DNA of 15,164 bases from Temnopleurus reevesii (Eukaryota > Echinodermata > Echinoidea > Temnopleuroida > Temnopleuridae), in the NCBI GenBank assembly GCA_036244855.1, contig BQKZ01006648.1, positions 20,078 through 35,241 on the forward strand, in the 5' to 3' direction. Below the pieces are notes generated by a model that had not been told where the DNA came from, did no database searches, and saw only the letters and a program-made list of their open reading frames with translations. Position 1 is the first letter of the stretch, and the number at the start of each line of letters is the position of its first letter. Of this stretch, positions 7,816-15,164 are shown piece by piece. Both the position numbers and the translations under genes were made by a program.

Positions 7816-8250
7816 TTTCATTTAAATCTTAAGCATGCAATGGGATGATGTCCCTAATTTAGAAGTAGTTTAATGAAAGAATAAGTATAATAACATGACA
7901 CCAAAATTTATATACACTCAGCTAAAACAAAGGTGTTCCATTACGGGTATATTTGGATCAGAAAGTCTTTCATATTTAGAAATTTGTAAAAAAAAGTTCC
8001 TTCTCAAAATTGTCATATTACGCAATTTTAACCGAATTGTATGTTTTGTCTGTGTTTTAGTATATATATTTTTTCATTTTCTCATCTTTATTTTATTCTT
8101 TGTTATCCATCTATCTTGATTATTTTTCTCTCTATCCTTTTTTTTTTCTATTTCATCGTTTTCCACTTGTTTCTCCTTTTCTATATTTCCTTATGTTTTT
8201 TACTTTCATCTTTATTATAGGCTTCCATTTAGGAAAATTTACCATATGAC
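7816..8250. other. AT-rich sequence, no recognisable feature
   Basis: Poly-T and TTTTTC-rich stretches occur near 8065-8220. The 74-codon frame at 7895-8119 is AT-driven and shows no domain. Confidence 0.55.
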
Positions 8251-8267
8251 GTCACAGGAACGTGTTT

Positions 8268-8450
8268 CAAAACACGGTTATGTTTATACGACACCAATGA
8301 TCGTGACTCTGCTAGTCTAGAATCACGTTTCAATATTCATCTTTTTCTGCATGCGTTTCATGATTGAGATTTGAAACGCGTTTATATTTGATGACCGTAT
8401 AAACGCAACCGTGTTTCTGAACTAAACTCAATCATTGGACCGTATAAACG
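8268..8450. mobile_element. Complex foldback with a duplicated right arm
   Basis: The left arm AAACACGG-TTATGTTTATACGAC (about 8269-8291) pairs with GACCGTATAAACGCAACCG plus TGTTT at 8394-8415. The next left piece, TATACGACACCAATGATCG, also pairs with CAATCATTGGACCGTATAAA at 8429-8448. An inner pair (ATCACGTTTCAA near 8323 with TTGAAACGCG near 8371) lies within. Right-arm motif GACCGTATAAACG therefore occurs twice. Tandem duplication II begins inside this right arm at 8436. Confidence 0.65.
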
Positions 8451-8794
8451 TGGCCCTAGACTTCGCGCGTCCCGAATACAAGCTGAAATCATGATTTATT
8501 CCCAAAATGATAACGTGTCCTCATTTTTCAAAAGAGAGTTACCCAAACATTTCCTGTCTTCTCTTTGTTCTTTTCACCCCATATTTCTTTTTTGTTACGA
8601 AGTTGAAGGTGTTGACATGACTCTCGAGTCCTCCAGGGGCCCCGCCATGATGGAATTATGACAAAAGAAACTTGACAAAAGTTCCTCGTGTGGTGGGAAA
8701 AAAAATGAGATCCTAAATATGACTCAGTCTTGTGTTACTATGGAAGCGCATGCAATGAGGTGTCATGCGGGGAGCTGTAGTTTCTTTCCCTTTA

Positions 8795-9038
8795 AGGTCC
8801 GAGTCACACCTTTGCGTTTTATCCTGCATCGGCCCAGCGTTTTTTTCTTTTTGTTTTTGTGTATGTTCTTTAGAAACCCTCCCCGAGCGCACAGTGTGCG
8901 CGGATCATACGATAGACTAAGGTTTAATGAGTGTATTGAGCGTAAGGCAAACGTCAGTCCACCGTAGGACACCTGCGTATTTGTGCGTCCTTGGGCGTTG
9001 GGCCGACGCAGGATAAAACGCAAAGGTGTGAGTCGGGT
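8795..9038. mobile_element. Foldback MITE, family A copy 2
   Basis: The left end (AGGTCCGAGTCACACCTTTG) and right end (CAAAGGTGTGAGTCGGGT) are inverted. The interior has CCGAGCGCACAGTGTGCG and a degraded form of the internal inverted pair. Flanking triplets are TTA (8792-8794) and TTT (9039-9041), one mismatch from a TWA target duplication. It occupies the same site as copy 3 in the other duplicate, so it was inserted before the duplication. There is no coding capacity. Confidence 0.8.
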
Positions 9039-9330
9039 TTTGTATATATTTTTTCATGTCACGAGAAGGCACATGACAAAAGTTTGTTTCTTTTTTAAAA
9101 TGAGTAACACAGTCCTTGACTTTCTATAAAAGAGAGCAGTATGCGTTACCCCAAAAGTATCATTACATCATGTTTTACAAGTTTTTTACAGTAAGCTTTT
9201 GACCTCAATAGTTTTTGAGGGCATAAAACAGTGATGGTCGAGAGTAAGGTTTCGAGATTATCGTTAAATTTTATCAAAACAAAAGGTGTTGATGATCGAT
9301 TTAATCCTTACCTCATTGTTCTCCCTCAAG

Positions 9331-9684
9331 TTCCTCTTTCTCCTCCTCCTCCTCCTCTTCTTCTTCTTCTTCTTCTTCTTCTTCTTTTTCTTCTTCTTCT
9401 TCTCTTCTTCTTCCTCTTCATCTTCTTCTTCTTAGTCAACTTTTTCATGTTTTGTTTTATTATTCCTCTTTCCCTTTTGTATCTTCCTCCTCCTTCTTCT
9501 TGGTCGTCTTCTTCTTCTTCTTCTTTTTCTTCTTCTTCTTCTTCTTCTCCTTCTTCTTCTTCTCTTCTTCTTCCTTTTCTTCTTCCTCCCCTCTCCTTCT
9601 TTATTCTATTCTTCTTCTTCTTCTTCTTTTTCTTCTTCTTCTTCCTCCTTCTTATCATCTTCCTCTGGTTCTTTTTTTTTTTTT
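9331..9684 (+). repeat. Long polypyrimidine tract, (CTT)n and (CCT)n
   Basis: Almost all plus-strand bases are C or T in two blocks (9331-9433 and about 9503-9684), dominated by CTT and CCT triplets, with a short mixed spacer. The minus strand is correspondingly GAA/GGA-rich. Overlapping frames coding for S/F/L or K/E/R runs are artefacts of this composition. Long mirror-symmetric purine-pyrimidine tracts can form triplex DNA; whether this one does is unknown. Confidence 0.95.
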
Positions 9685-9851
9685 ATAATGGGGCGTTAGT
9701 CACATGAGCATGGTTTAGAATCATCTTTTGATACATTTGTAGTGAGTTTGCCATTTGCTGGAGCGCATGATTTTTTTGTTTGTTGCTTATAAACTTGTAG
9801 AAGGGAGTGGGTGTCGGGGTGTCGATGGGGGGAGGGGGATGTCGATGGAAT

Positions 9852-9852
9852 N
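9852..9852. other. Single ambiguous base at the second duplication junction
   Basis: The N lies exactly between duplicate II copy 1 and copy 2, the same arrangement as the N at 4963. Confidence 0.9.
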
Positions 9853-10208
9853 TGGACCGTATAAACGTGGCCCTAGACTTCGCGCGTCCCGAATACAAGC
9901 TGAAATCATGATTTATTCCCAAAATGATAACGTGTCCTCATTTTTCAAAAGAGAGTTACCCAAACATTTCCTGTCTTCTCTTTGTTCTTTTCACCCCATA
10001 TTTCTTTTTTGTTACGAAGTTGAAGGTGTTGACATGACTCTCGAGTCCTCCAGGGGCCTCGCCATGATGGAATTATGACAAAAGAAACTTGACAAAAGTT
10101 CCTCGTGTGGTGGGAAAAAATGAGATCCTAAATATGACTCAGTCTTGTGTTACTATGGAAACGCGTGTAATGAGGTGTCCTGCGGGGAACTGTAGTTTTT
10201 TCCCTTTA

Positions 10209-10460
10209 AGGCCCAAGTCACACCTTTGCGTTTTAGCCTACGTTTGCTCAGCTTTTTGCGTGTGTGTGTCTGTGATTTATTTGAATAAGTATACACTCCC
10301 CGAGCGCATAGTGTACGCGGATCAGACGGTGGATTGACGTTTAGCTTGCGCTCAATGAGCGTATGCTGAACTTCAGTCCACCGTAGGACCTGCACATTTG
10401 TGCGTCCTTGCATGGGCGTTGGGTCGACGCAGGCTAAAACGCAAAGATGTGTCTCGGGCT
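10209..10460. mobile_element. Foldback MITE, family A copy 3
   Basis: The ends AGGCCCAAGTCACACCTTTG and CGCAAAGATGTG...CGGGCT are inverted. Flanks are TTA at 10206-10208 and TTA at 10461-10463, a perfect 3-bp TWA duplication. The internal pair is well preserved: CGGTGGATTGACGTTTAGC (from 10327) against GAACTTCAGTCCACCG (to 10383). It is 252 bp, the same as copy 1 without its insertion. Confidence 0.85.
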
Positions 10461-10740
10461 TTATATATGTTGCATCATGTCACGGGAAGGCACTTGACAA
10501 AACTTTGTTTCTTTTAGAAAATGAGTAGTCCTTGACTTCGTGATAGGGAGTATCATGCGTTATATAAAGAGTATCATTGCCATGTTTTGCAAGAACCTTT
10601 TGACCTCAAAATGTAAGTAAGGGCATGATAGTCGAGAGTAAAGTTTTGAGATTTGCTATAATTTTTTTTTAATTTTGTTTTAAGTAAATAGCGTTGATTT
10701 AAACCTTACCTCTCCTCATTCTTCTTCCACAGGTTCGCCT

Positions 10741-11052
10741 TTCTTTTCTTCTTCTTCTTCTTCTTCTTCTTCTTCTTCTTCTTCTTCTTCGTATTATTCA
10801 ATTTCCCTTTTTCATTGTTTCTCTTTCCCTTCTTTCTCCTCCTCCCTCTCCTCTTCCCCCTCCTCTTCCTCCACCTCCTCTTCCTCCTCCTCCTCTTCTT
10901 CCTCTTCCTTTTCCTCCTCTCCTTTCTTCTTCTTCTCCTTCTTCTTCTCCTTCTTCATCTTCTTCTCCGTCGTCGTCTTCGTCTTCTTATTCTTCCTCCT
11001 CTTCTCCTTCTTCCTCTTCTTCTTTCTCCTCCTCATCTTCCCCGCTTCTTTT
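10741..11052 (+). repeat. Polypyrimidine tract in duplicate copy 2
   Basis: A pure (CTT)n block (10741-10790) is followed by a short AT spacer and a mixed CCT/CTT block (10821-11052). It is at the equivalent position to 9331-9684 but differs in length and triplet order, as expected from independent slippage. Confidence 0.95.
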
Positions 11053-11225
11053 AATAGTAGGGCGTATTTCAGTCACATGAGCATTGTTAGAATCATTTAA
11101 ACACAGATGTAAATGTAATGAATTCAACATATTGTATTTTAAATAGGCTGATTTGCTGAAGGGCGCGAAGTTGTTTTTTGCTAATAAACTTGTAACGGAG
11201 TGCAAGGGATGGGGGTCGATGAAAA

Positions 11226-11746
11226 GTAATGTACAAGCTATGTGTTTGGTTATGGATCCATGGTTTGGTCAAGCCCCTGGGCCTTGAAATAGATGCAAAA
11301 TAAGAATAATAAATATGCGAAATGGATCAACGAATGAACTACCGTGAGCTCTTTTGCACGTGCAGCTGACTTTTCGAGGTAAATAATACGGGTCCAATTC
11401 GTCTGCATCGCGGGAAACTCATCAATACAAGCATCGTGTAGTTCAGGGACAATCATTTGAAATAAATTAATGCGGATTTAGGGATAACCTTTATCTCTGC
11501 CACAGTTTGTCACAGTCATATCCACCAAACTTGACTTTATACCTTGATTCCTTCATGACGTAACGGAAGGTTGGTTTAGGGTTCAAGTTTAGCGGTTCAG
11601 TCCTATCTCGTTGATTCGTCACATTCTTTTCAAATCAAACGATATAATGGTGTTTGGATTTTATTTATCTAATTCGAAATGCAGTCAATTGCCAGAAACT
11701 ACATGTTACCTGAATAGCGTGTGCATGGGTATCTGGGTATGGCCCC
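11226..11746. other. No supported gene
   Basis: A minus-strand open stretch (about 11340-11480) has more balanced codon content than its surroundings and an ATG at 11456. It lacks an upstream splice acceptor or recognisable domain, so I do not call an exon. The rest shows nothing. Confidence 0.5.
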
Positions 11747-11848
11747 GGCCCTGGAAACAGCACGATTCAACACGACTCTTTGTTAATTCACTGTCAGTTA
11801 ACTGTCTCAGAACAAACAGTCGTGTTGAAACGTGTTGCTTCCAGGGCC
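11747..11848. mobile_element. 102-bp foldback element
   Basis: GGCCCTGGAAACAGCACGAT and following TCAACACGACTCTTTGTT at the left pair with the reverse complement of AACAAACAGTCGTGTTGAAA and CGTGTTGCTTCCAGGGCC at the right: about 38 bp per arm with few mismatches. The short centre holds TCAGTTAACTG, itself palindromic. No clear target duplication; TAT lies near both sides (11738-11740 and 11850-11852) and could be one. No coding capacity. Confidence 0.75.
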
Positions 11849-11877
11849 CTATGTGACCACGGCCTAAGTAAAGGCTA

Positions 11878-11931
11878 AAGGCTGACTTATACCTTTACGT
11901 TTACCACAAACATCTGCCCAGAGTTTGTGTT
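11878..11931. repeat. Solitary family A terminal repeat fragment
   Basis: AAGGCTGACTTATACCTTTA, CGTTTACC and CTGCCCAGAGTTTGTG follow the order of the family A left end (AAGGCCGACTCACACCTTTG, CGTTT, GTCGGCCCAGCGTTT). No partner right end is nearby, so it is a truncated or decayed copy. Confidence 0.6.
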
Positions 11932-12251
11932 CGATTTCATGAACTATATACATGATATAGGCCTATTTGGTTTTCAAGTGGCTTTATTCTCATGAAGAAG
12001 AATCTATATTAAGTAAATTGCACTTCGGTCAAAGCTCCAACGTCTTTAAAACACGGATGTGATCTTAACCATTAGAAGAATCCACTTGTGAGAGGTTGGG
12101 TCAAACGAATCCAAGATTCGATGGATTTAGGGGGGGGGGGGAGCATGAACGGATATTGGAACCGTTAGTGGGACAATTATCGATAAAGCATTTTTACGCT
12201 TGTGAAAATGACCAAACGTGGAAAAATCCCACTACTCATACCTACCTACCT
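11932..12251. other. No gene; G-run at 12130-12141
   Basis: The only notable item is a run of 12 G. A CCTACCTACCTACC tetranucleotide run lies at about 12240-12254, next to the following foldback. Confidence 0.55.
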
Positions 12252-12438
12252 ACCAGGGCCAGTTGCTCGAAATAGTCTTAGCTATCCTCTTCATGCTAAG
12301 GCGTCTTAAGTTCTTGTGCCACCCTCTTAACATAGTCGTACCTACGATAATGTCTATGTTACGAGGATGGTACAAGAAGTCAAGACGTCTTAACAAGAAG
12401 AGGATAGCTAAGACCATTTCGAGCAATCGGCCCCTGGT
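12252..12438. mobile_element. 187-bp near-perfect palindromic foldback
   Basis: The left arm starts ACCAGGGCCAGTTGCTCGAA and the right arm ends TTCGAGCAATCGGCCCCTGGT. The arms are about 83 bp each and roughly 85% identical after reverse complementing; shared pieces include GTCTTAGCTATCCTCTTC, ACGTCTT/GCGTCTT and TAACATAG. The centre (about 12336-12354) also contains a TCGT/ACGA mini-hairpin. The open frame 12218-12445 crosses it and is an artefact of the inverted repeat. This is a hairpin-type MITE; its superfamily cannot be fixed from the sequence. Confidence 0.85.
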
Positions 12439-13440
12439 CGGCTAAACTGCCGAGACCTAGTATGGATCCTCCAGTTACTCCTGTCCACCATGATATTTTT
12501 TAGTTCACTACTCATATACAAATAAAAATTACCTCGTAGTAAAAAAAAAATCTAGATAGTCTAATTGGTCGATGAAGCAACCGCAAATCCATTTATTTTC
12601 TTCTCTATAAGTTTTTTCTCTTTCCTTTACACAGGGGGAGGGGGGCATCCGCCTTTGTATCTTTCACAGTCATATGCACAAGAAACAAAACGGTACAGCT
12701 TCTTAAAATTTTACAAACTGAGGCAGGTGAGCAGTATCGCACCTTTCCAAAAGAAATGTAATATTGCACCCAAAATGTTGCAAGGTGTGAAATTGCACAT
12801 TTTTTCTGAGTCTGTACATGAAGGATATCGTGGATGTAATAATAATCTGTCTTTTCTCGGAAAGATGACATCATGATCATGAATATGATCCCTGGAATAA
12901 TGTTTATTCGGAGTCACGTGAGCAAAGCTGTATAGGCACTTCAATAATACTCGTACAATAGTAGGATATTGTGGAGACCAAATATGGGAAGGATGAATGC
13001 CACATTTCGTAATGTCTGACTCTGATGTAATGATGATTTGTGTCTGTCTGTTCTATCTCGAGTTGTCTTCGATTAAAAAAAGAGGTTTAAGCTAGCCCAT
13101 TCCTTGGTTGCAAAATACTGAAGTAGATGCTTTGCAGTGGGCCAGACCAGCCAGTTTATTCCAAGATGAAGAAAGTACAATGTCTGATCAAAAATTATAC
13201 TGATTGAAGTTCATCGAGTTGAATTCCCATATTTTAGAGGATGTATCGGGTCTGTTGTTTGATGTCCAATGAAAAGTATTTAATCATGGATTCATGGTTT
13301 CAATATTGATATAAAGATTCAAGCGTAATTACATACCGGTATAATGCATTTCTACATGTGGGCACGAAACTGTTTCTACATATGAAAATAAAGATATATG
13401 CAAAGTACAGGGGAACGCGGGACTTGGGGTCTTAGGGAGA
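12439..13440. other. No gene; one weak hairpin repeat
   Basis: Around 12755-12800, AATGTAATATTGCACC pairs imperfectly with GGTGTGAAATTGCACATT around a short loop; this could be a decayed foldback. Poly-A (12541-12550) and a GGGGGAGGGGGG run (about 12635-12646) are present. Frames in both directions near 12565-12944 are short and without domains. Confidence 0.5.
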
Positions 13441-13473
13441 GGGGGGGGGGGGGGGGCCGGGGGTTGCAGCCCC
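13441..13473. repeat. G-run followed by GGGG/CCCC hairpin
   Basis: Sixteen G in a row are followed by CC and GGGGGTTGCAGCCCC, where GGGG pairs with CCCC around TTGCAG. G-rich starts of this kind are seen in repeats of marine invertebrates, but I cannot name the family. Confidence 0.7.
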
Positions 13474-13691
13474 AGTTTTTTTGAGAAAATTGTTTGCAAA
13501 CATGATACAAAAGTTGCAATATACAGCCCCTCCTCTTCCTAAAACGTTTCTCGGTCCGTCTAGTACGTGATATTATTATCCAATACAAACAAAATTTGAA
13601 ACCAAAAGGTTAAACATGTATAGTATATTTATTTTTCAAACTGTTATATTATTCTAAGAAAAAGATGCGTGAACCTAATCGTGGCAAAAAA
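13474..13691. other. No recognisable feature
   Basis: AT-rich sequence without repeat or coding signal. Confidence 0.5.
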
Positions 13692-13855
13692 ATTAGATTT
13701 GATAGAATAGATTTTTATAAACTGGACAAGTTTGCAAAGGCTGTGCCATTGAAAAATGTGAAACTATCCGATTTTCAAGGCACAGCTTCTTCCAAGGTTT
13801 TTTTTTAAACAAAAACCTAACTTAACTATCGATTCTATTTTGATAGTCTAAATTC
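13692..13855. mobile_element. AT-rich decayed foldback
   Basis: The inner arms AAGGCTGTGCCATTGAAAA (13737-13755) and TTTTCAAGGCACAGCTT (13772-13788) pair almost fully. Outer arms, TTAGATTTGATAGAATAGAT near 13692 and ATCGATTCTATTTTGATAG near 13829, pair with several mismatches and gaps. Boundaries are approximate. Confidence 0.55.
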
Positions 13856-14393
13856 GTGTCAGAATCTTGAATTTTTTCTACGAAGTCTTCAACCTAAAAG
13901 ATTTCACCTTTGTATTCAGTATCTCTCCCAAACAACAAACAAACCACGATATTGTTTGCAATGATTTATACAGTCTATGCTTTGATTTTGACAGTCTGCC
14001 ATCTAAGGTTGAAGTATATTCGTTTGATATTTCTGTTCTTTATTTTTTTCAATTATGATGATTCATGAATCGTGTTATTTGTTATATTTTAAGCAAATGG
14101 TGTACACGGTCAAGATAATAAGATAAACTATAATAATCACACAGTCCCTTTAAATGACGATTGCAGCAGACAGTTTGTCTGTGACAGTGTCAATTCAGGA
14201 TATACTGTACAACCGATGACTCGTACCATTCTTATGCACTATGATCAGGAAGGACAAATAAAATCGACAAAGAAAACAACCAATTCAAGCATTCGCAATA
14301 ATTTCATGATCATAATGGAGAAATAGCTTTCATGTTTTATATTCACTGAACAAGTGCGGCACATATTTTTCTTTACGTTTCTCCACAAACTAA
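13856..14393. other. No supported gene
   Basis: A 63-codon ATG frame at 13867-14058 has no domain. A small perfect hairpin AGACA-GTT-TGTCT lies near 14168-14180. Nothing else is seen. Confidence 0.5.
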
Positions 14394-14646
14394 AGGCCGA
14401 CTCACACCTTTGCGTTTCTAGCCTCCGTCGGTCCAGCGTTTGTAACAATTAAAACGCTCCCTGGACGCTCAAAGACGCAGGTCATACGGTGAACTGACAT
14501 TCGGCGTACGTTCATCGAGCACAAGCCGAACATCAGTCCACCGTCCTAGTGTCAGCGTATACCGTAATGTGCGATCGGGGATAAATTTTCATTTCTCTAA
14601 AACGCCGGGCCGACGCAGGCTAAAAACGCAAAGGTGTGAGTCGGCT
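14394..14646. mobile_element. Foldback MITE, family A copy 4, opposite orientation
   Basis: Left end AGGCCGACTCACACCTTTGC and right end GCAAAGGTGTGAGTCGGCT are inverted over about 50 bp. The internal pair is clear: CGGTGAACTGACATTCGGC (near 14487) against GCCGAACATCAGTCCACCG (near 14526). Internal unique sequence runs in the opposite direction to copies 1-3 (the counterpart of CCTGTGTCTTTGTTGCGTCC comes first here). Flanking triplets TAA (14391-14393) and TTC (14647-14649) do not match. It is 253 bp. Confidence 0.85.
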
Positions 14647-14693
14647 TTCAGAGGGAAGGAAGTTTCCTTTATGTGCGTGCACGTAGCTATTGT

Positions 14694-14968
14694 AGCTATA
14701 TGTAGTGGACCTGACTCTCGAATTTCAACCAGCGGGCCGCGGTTCGAGTACCACCCATGGCGTTAATTTCCTTCAGCAAGAAATTCATCCACATTGTGCT
14801 GCACTTAACCCAGGTGAGGTGAATGGGTACTTGGCAGGAATATTCATTCCTTGAAATGCCATGTGCGCTGGTGTACGCCGGGGTAAAATCAGGGTAATAA
14901 TAATGTAAAGCGCCTTGAGCACTCTGCAGAGTGGAAACGTGCGCTATACGAATTGCATCTATTATTCT
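14694..14968 (+). mobile_element. tRNA-derived SINE, copy 4, with target duplication
   Basis: The tRNA-like head is decayed: the A-box region is only recognisable as TATATGTAGTGG, and the B box is GGTTCGAGTACC (14741-14752). The core and 3' part match copy 1 closely (GCGTTAATTTCCTTCAGC, CCAGGTGAGGTGAATGGG, AGCGCCTTGAGCACT, GCGCTATACGAATTGC) with a short ATTATT tail. TATTGT occurs at 14688-14693 and 14969-14974 and is the likely target duplication. The paralogous sequence at 1636-1720 is continuous at this point, which confirms both boundaries. Confidence 0.9.
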
Positions 14969-14974
14969 TATTGT

Positions 14975-15117
14975 GAATGCTTGAATAGAGGTTGTTTACT
15001 TTGTCCAAATCCTTTGTACCTTCTGTTCATAGTGATGTGTGCTTAACAAGCGATGAGCAATCTTCCTTCCCATAGTCCTTCCAACATCCGGTATCAAGAG
15101 GGGATCGACGATGTGTA
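14975..15117. repeat. Right flank of the SINE, shared with 1680-1720, then unassigned sequence
   Basis: GAATGCTTGAATAGAGGTTG and TTTACTTTGTCCAAATCC match the sequence after TATTGT at 1680 onward. Similarity fades by about 15030, after which nothing is recognised. Confidence 0.65.
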
Positions 15118-15164
15118 CAGGGGCGGATCCAGATTTTTTTTTCAAAGAGGGGGGGGGGGGGGGG
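15118..15164 (+). repeat. Start of a G-rich repeat cut by the window edge
   Basis: CAGGGGCGGATCCAGATTTT followed by a G-run to the last base resembles the beginning of a dispersed repeat type seen in several marine animal genomes. Only the first ~45 bp are inside the window, so it cannot be classified. Confidence 0.45.

Larger units (their letters stand above)
8436..9851 (+). repeat. Tandem duplication II, copy 1
   Basis: From TGGACCGTATAAACGTGG this copy aligns with 9853-11225 head to tail. It contains, in order, a nearly identical ~300-bp left part, a family A foldback, a moderately diverged segment (CATGTCACGAGAAGGCAC, then GGTCGAGAGTAAGG), a long polypyrimidine tract, and a tail with GTCACATGAGCATGG and ATAAACTTGTA. 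It ends exactly at the N. Confidence 0.9.
9853..11225 (+). repeat. Tandem duplication II, copy 2
   Basis: It starts abruptly in TGGACCGTATAAACGTGG after the N. I see no differences from copy 1 over about the first 200 bp and very few over 300 bp. Differences then become frequent near 10160, and the family A element and following sequence are only about three quarters identical. The copy ends near GGTCGATGAAAAG, equivalent to the last bases of copy 1 before the N. Confidence 0.9.

Noticed and set aside
9231..9707. 158-codon open frame (and the opposite-strand K/E/R-rich frame) over the microsatellite
   Set aside because: The translation is mostly runs of S, F and L (or K, E, R) from CTT/CCT repeats; long frames are expected in triplet repeats without stops.
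11340..11480. Possible exon on the minus strand (VPELHDACIDEF...NWTRIIYLEK)
   Set aside because: The composition looks more protein-like than elsewhere, but there is no acceptor AG in frame upstream before a stop, only a weak possible donor (CG|GTAGTT), and no family I recognise. A protein search would decide it.
12218..12445. 75-codon frame with basic residues
   Set aside because: It lies almost wholly in the palindromic element at 12252-12438, whose two arms create it.
1..15164. Bacterial or phage gene cluster or defence system
   Set aside because: No dense operon-like ORFs, no ribosome binding sites in order, and SINE and LINE features indicate an animal genome.

Overview
The window looks like non-coding, transposon-rich nuclear DNA from an animal, most likely a marine deuterostome such as a sea urchin. 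The reasons are AT-rich sequence, tRNA-headed SINEs with an (ATT)n tail, many short foldback (MITE-like) elements, long microsatellites, G-runs, and no dense, long or conserved open reading frames. The organism assignment is inference from repeat style only. I found no protein-coding gene, rRNA, functional tRNA, operon or CRISPR array that I can support.

Layout. At 1-730 a foldback element (317-720) carries a second foldback (357-508) inside it. At 1299-3175 there are a full-length SINE, a cluster of short repeats whose minus strand resembles a hammerhead ribozyme core (1750-2557), a second SINE-related copy with a different 3' part (2687-2878), and an isolated 46-bp piece of the shared SINE core (3129-3174). 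At 3790-5956 there is a head-to-tail duplication whose copies are separated exactly by an N (4963); the first copy holds a foldback element (4002-4172) that the second lacks. At 6026-6802 there are a diverged relative of the major foldback family and a 141-bp element with perfect 21-bp inverted ends. Three tandem 131-bp units occupy 6950-7343. A probable non-LTR retrotransposon 3' end (about 7640-7815) ends in a (GAATT)n tail.

At 8268-8450 a complex foldback runs into a second head-to-tail duplication, 8436-9851 against 9853-11225, again joined at an N (9852). Each copy holds one member of the major foldback family and a long polypyrimidine microsatellite. The remainder (11226-15164) holds a 102-bp foldback, a solitary terminal-repeat fragment, a 187-bp near-palindrome (12252-12438), G-runs, an AT-rich foldback (about 13692-13855), a fourth member of the major foldback family (14394-14646), a SINE inserted at a site whose uninterrupted relative lies at 1636-1720, and the start of another repeat cut by the window edge.

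The most useful observations are these. Both ambiguous bases sit exactly at tandem-duplication junctions, so assembly artefact has to be separated from real duplication. One family of 244-253-bp foldbacks with TAA/TTA target duplications points to a PIF/Harbinger-like mobiliser encoded elsewhere. The nested insertion, the insertion present in only one duplicate, and the filled/empty site pair allow relative dating of events. The hammerhead-like cores are the best candidate for functional RNA, but they show defects and the call is tentative. I did not find a convincing new multi-gene system.
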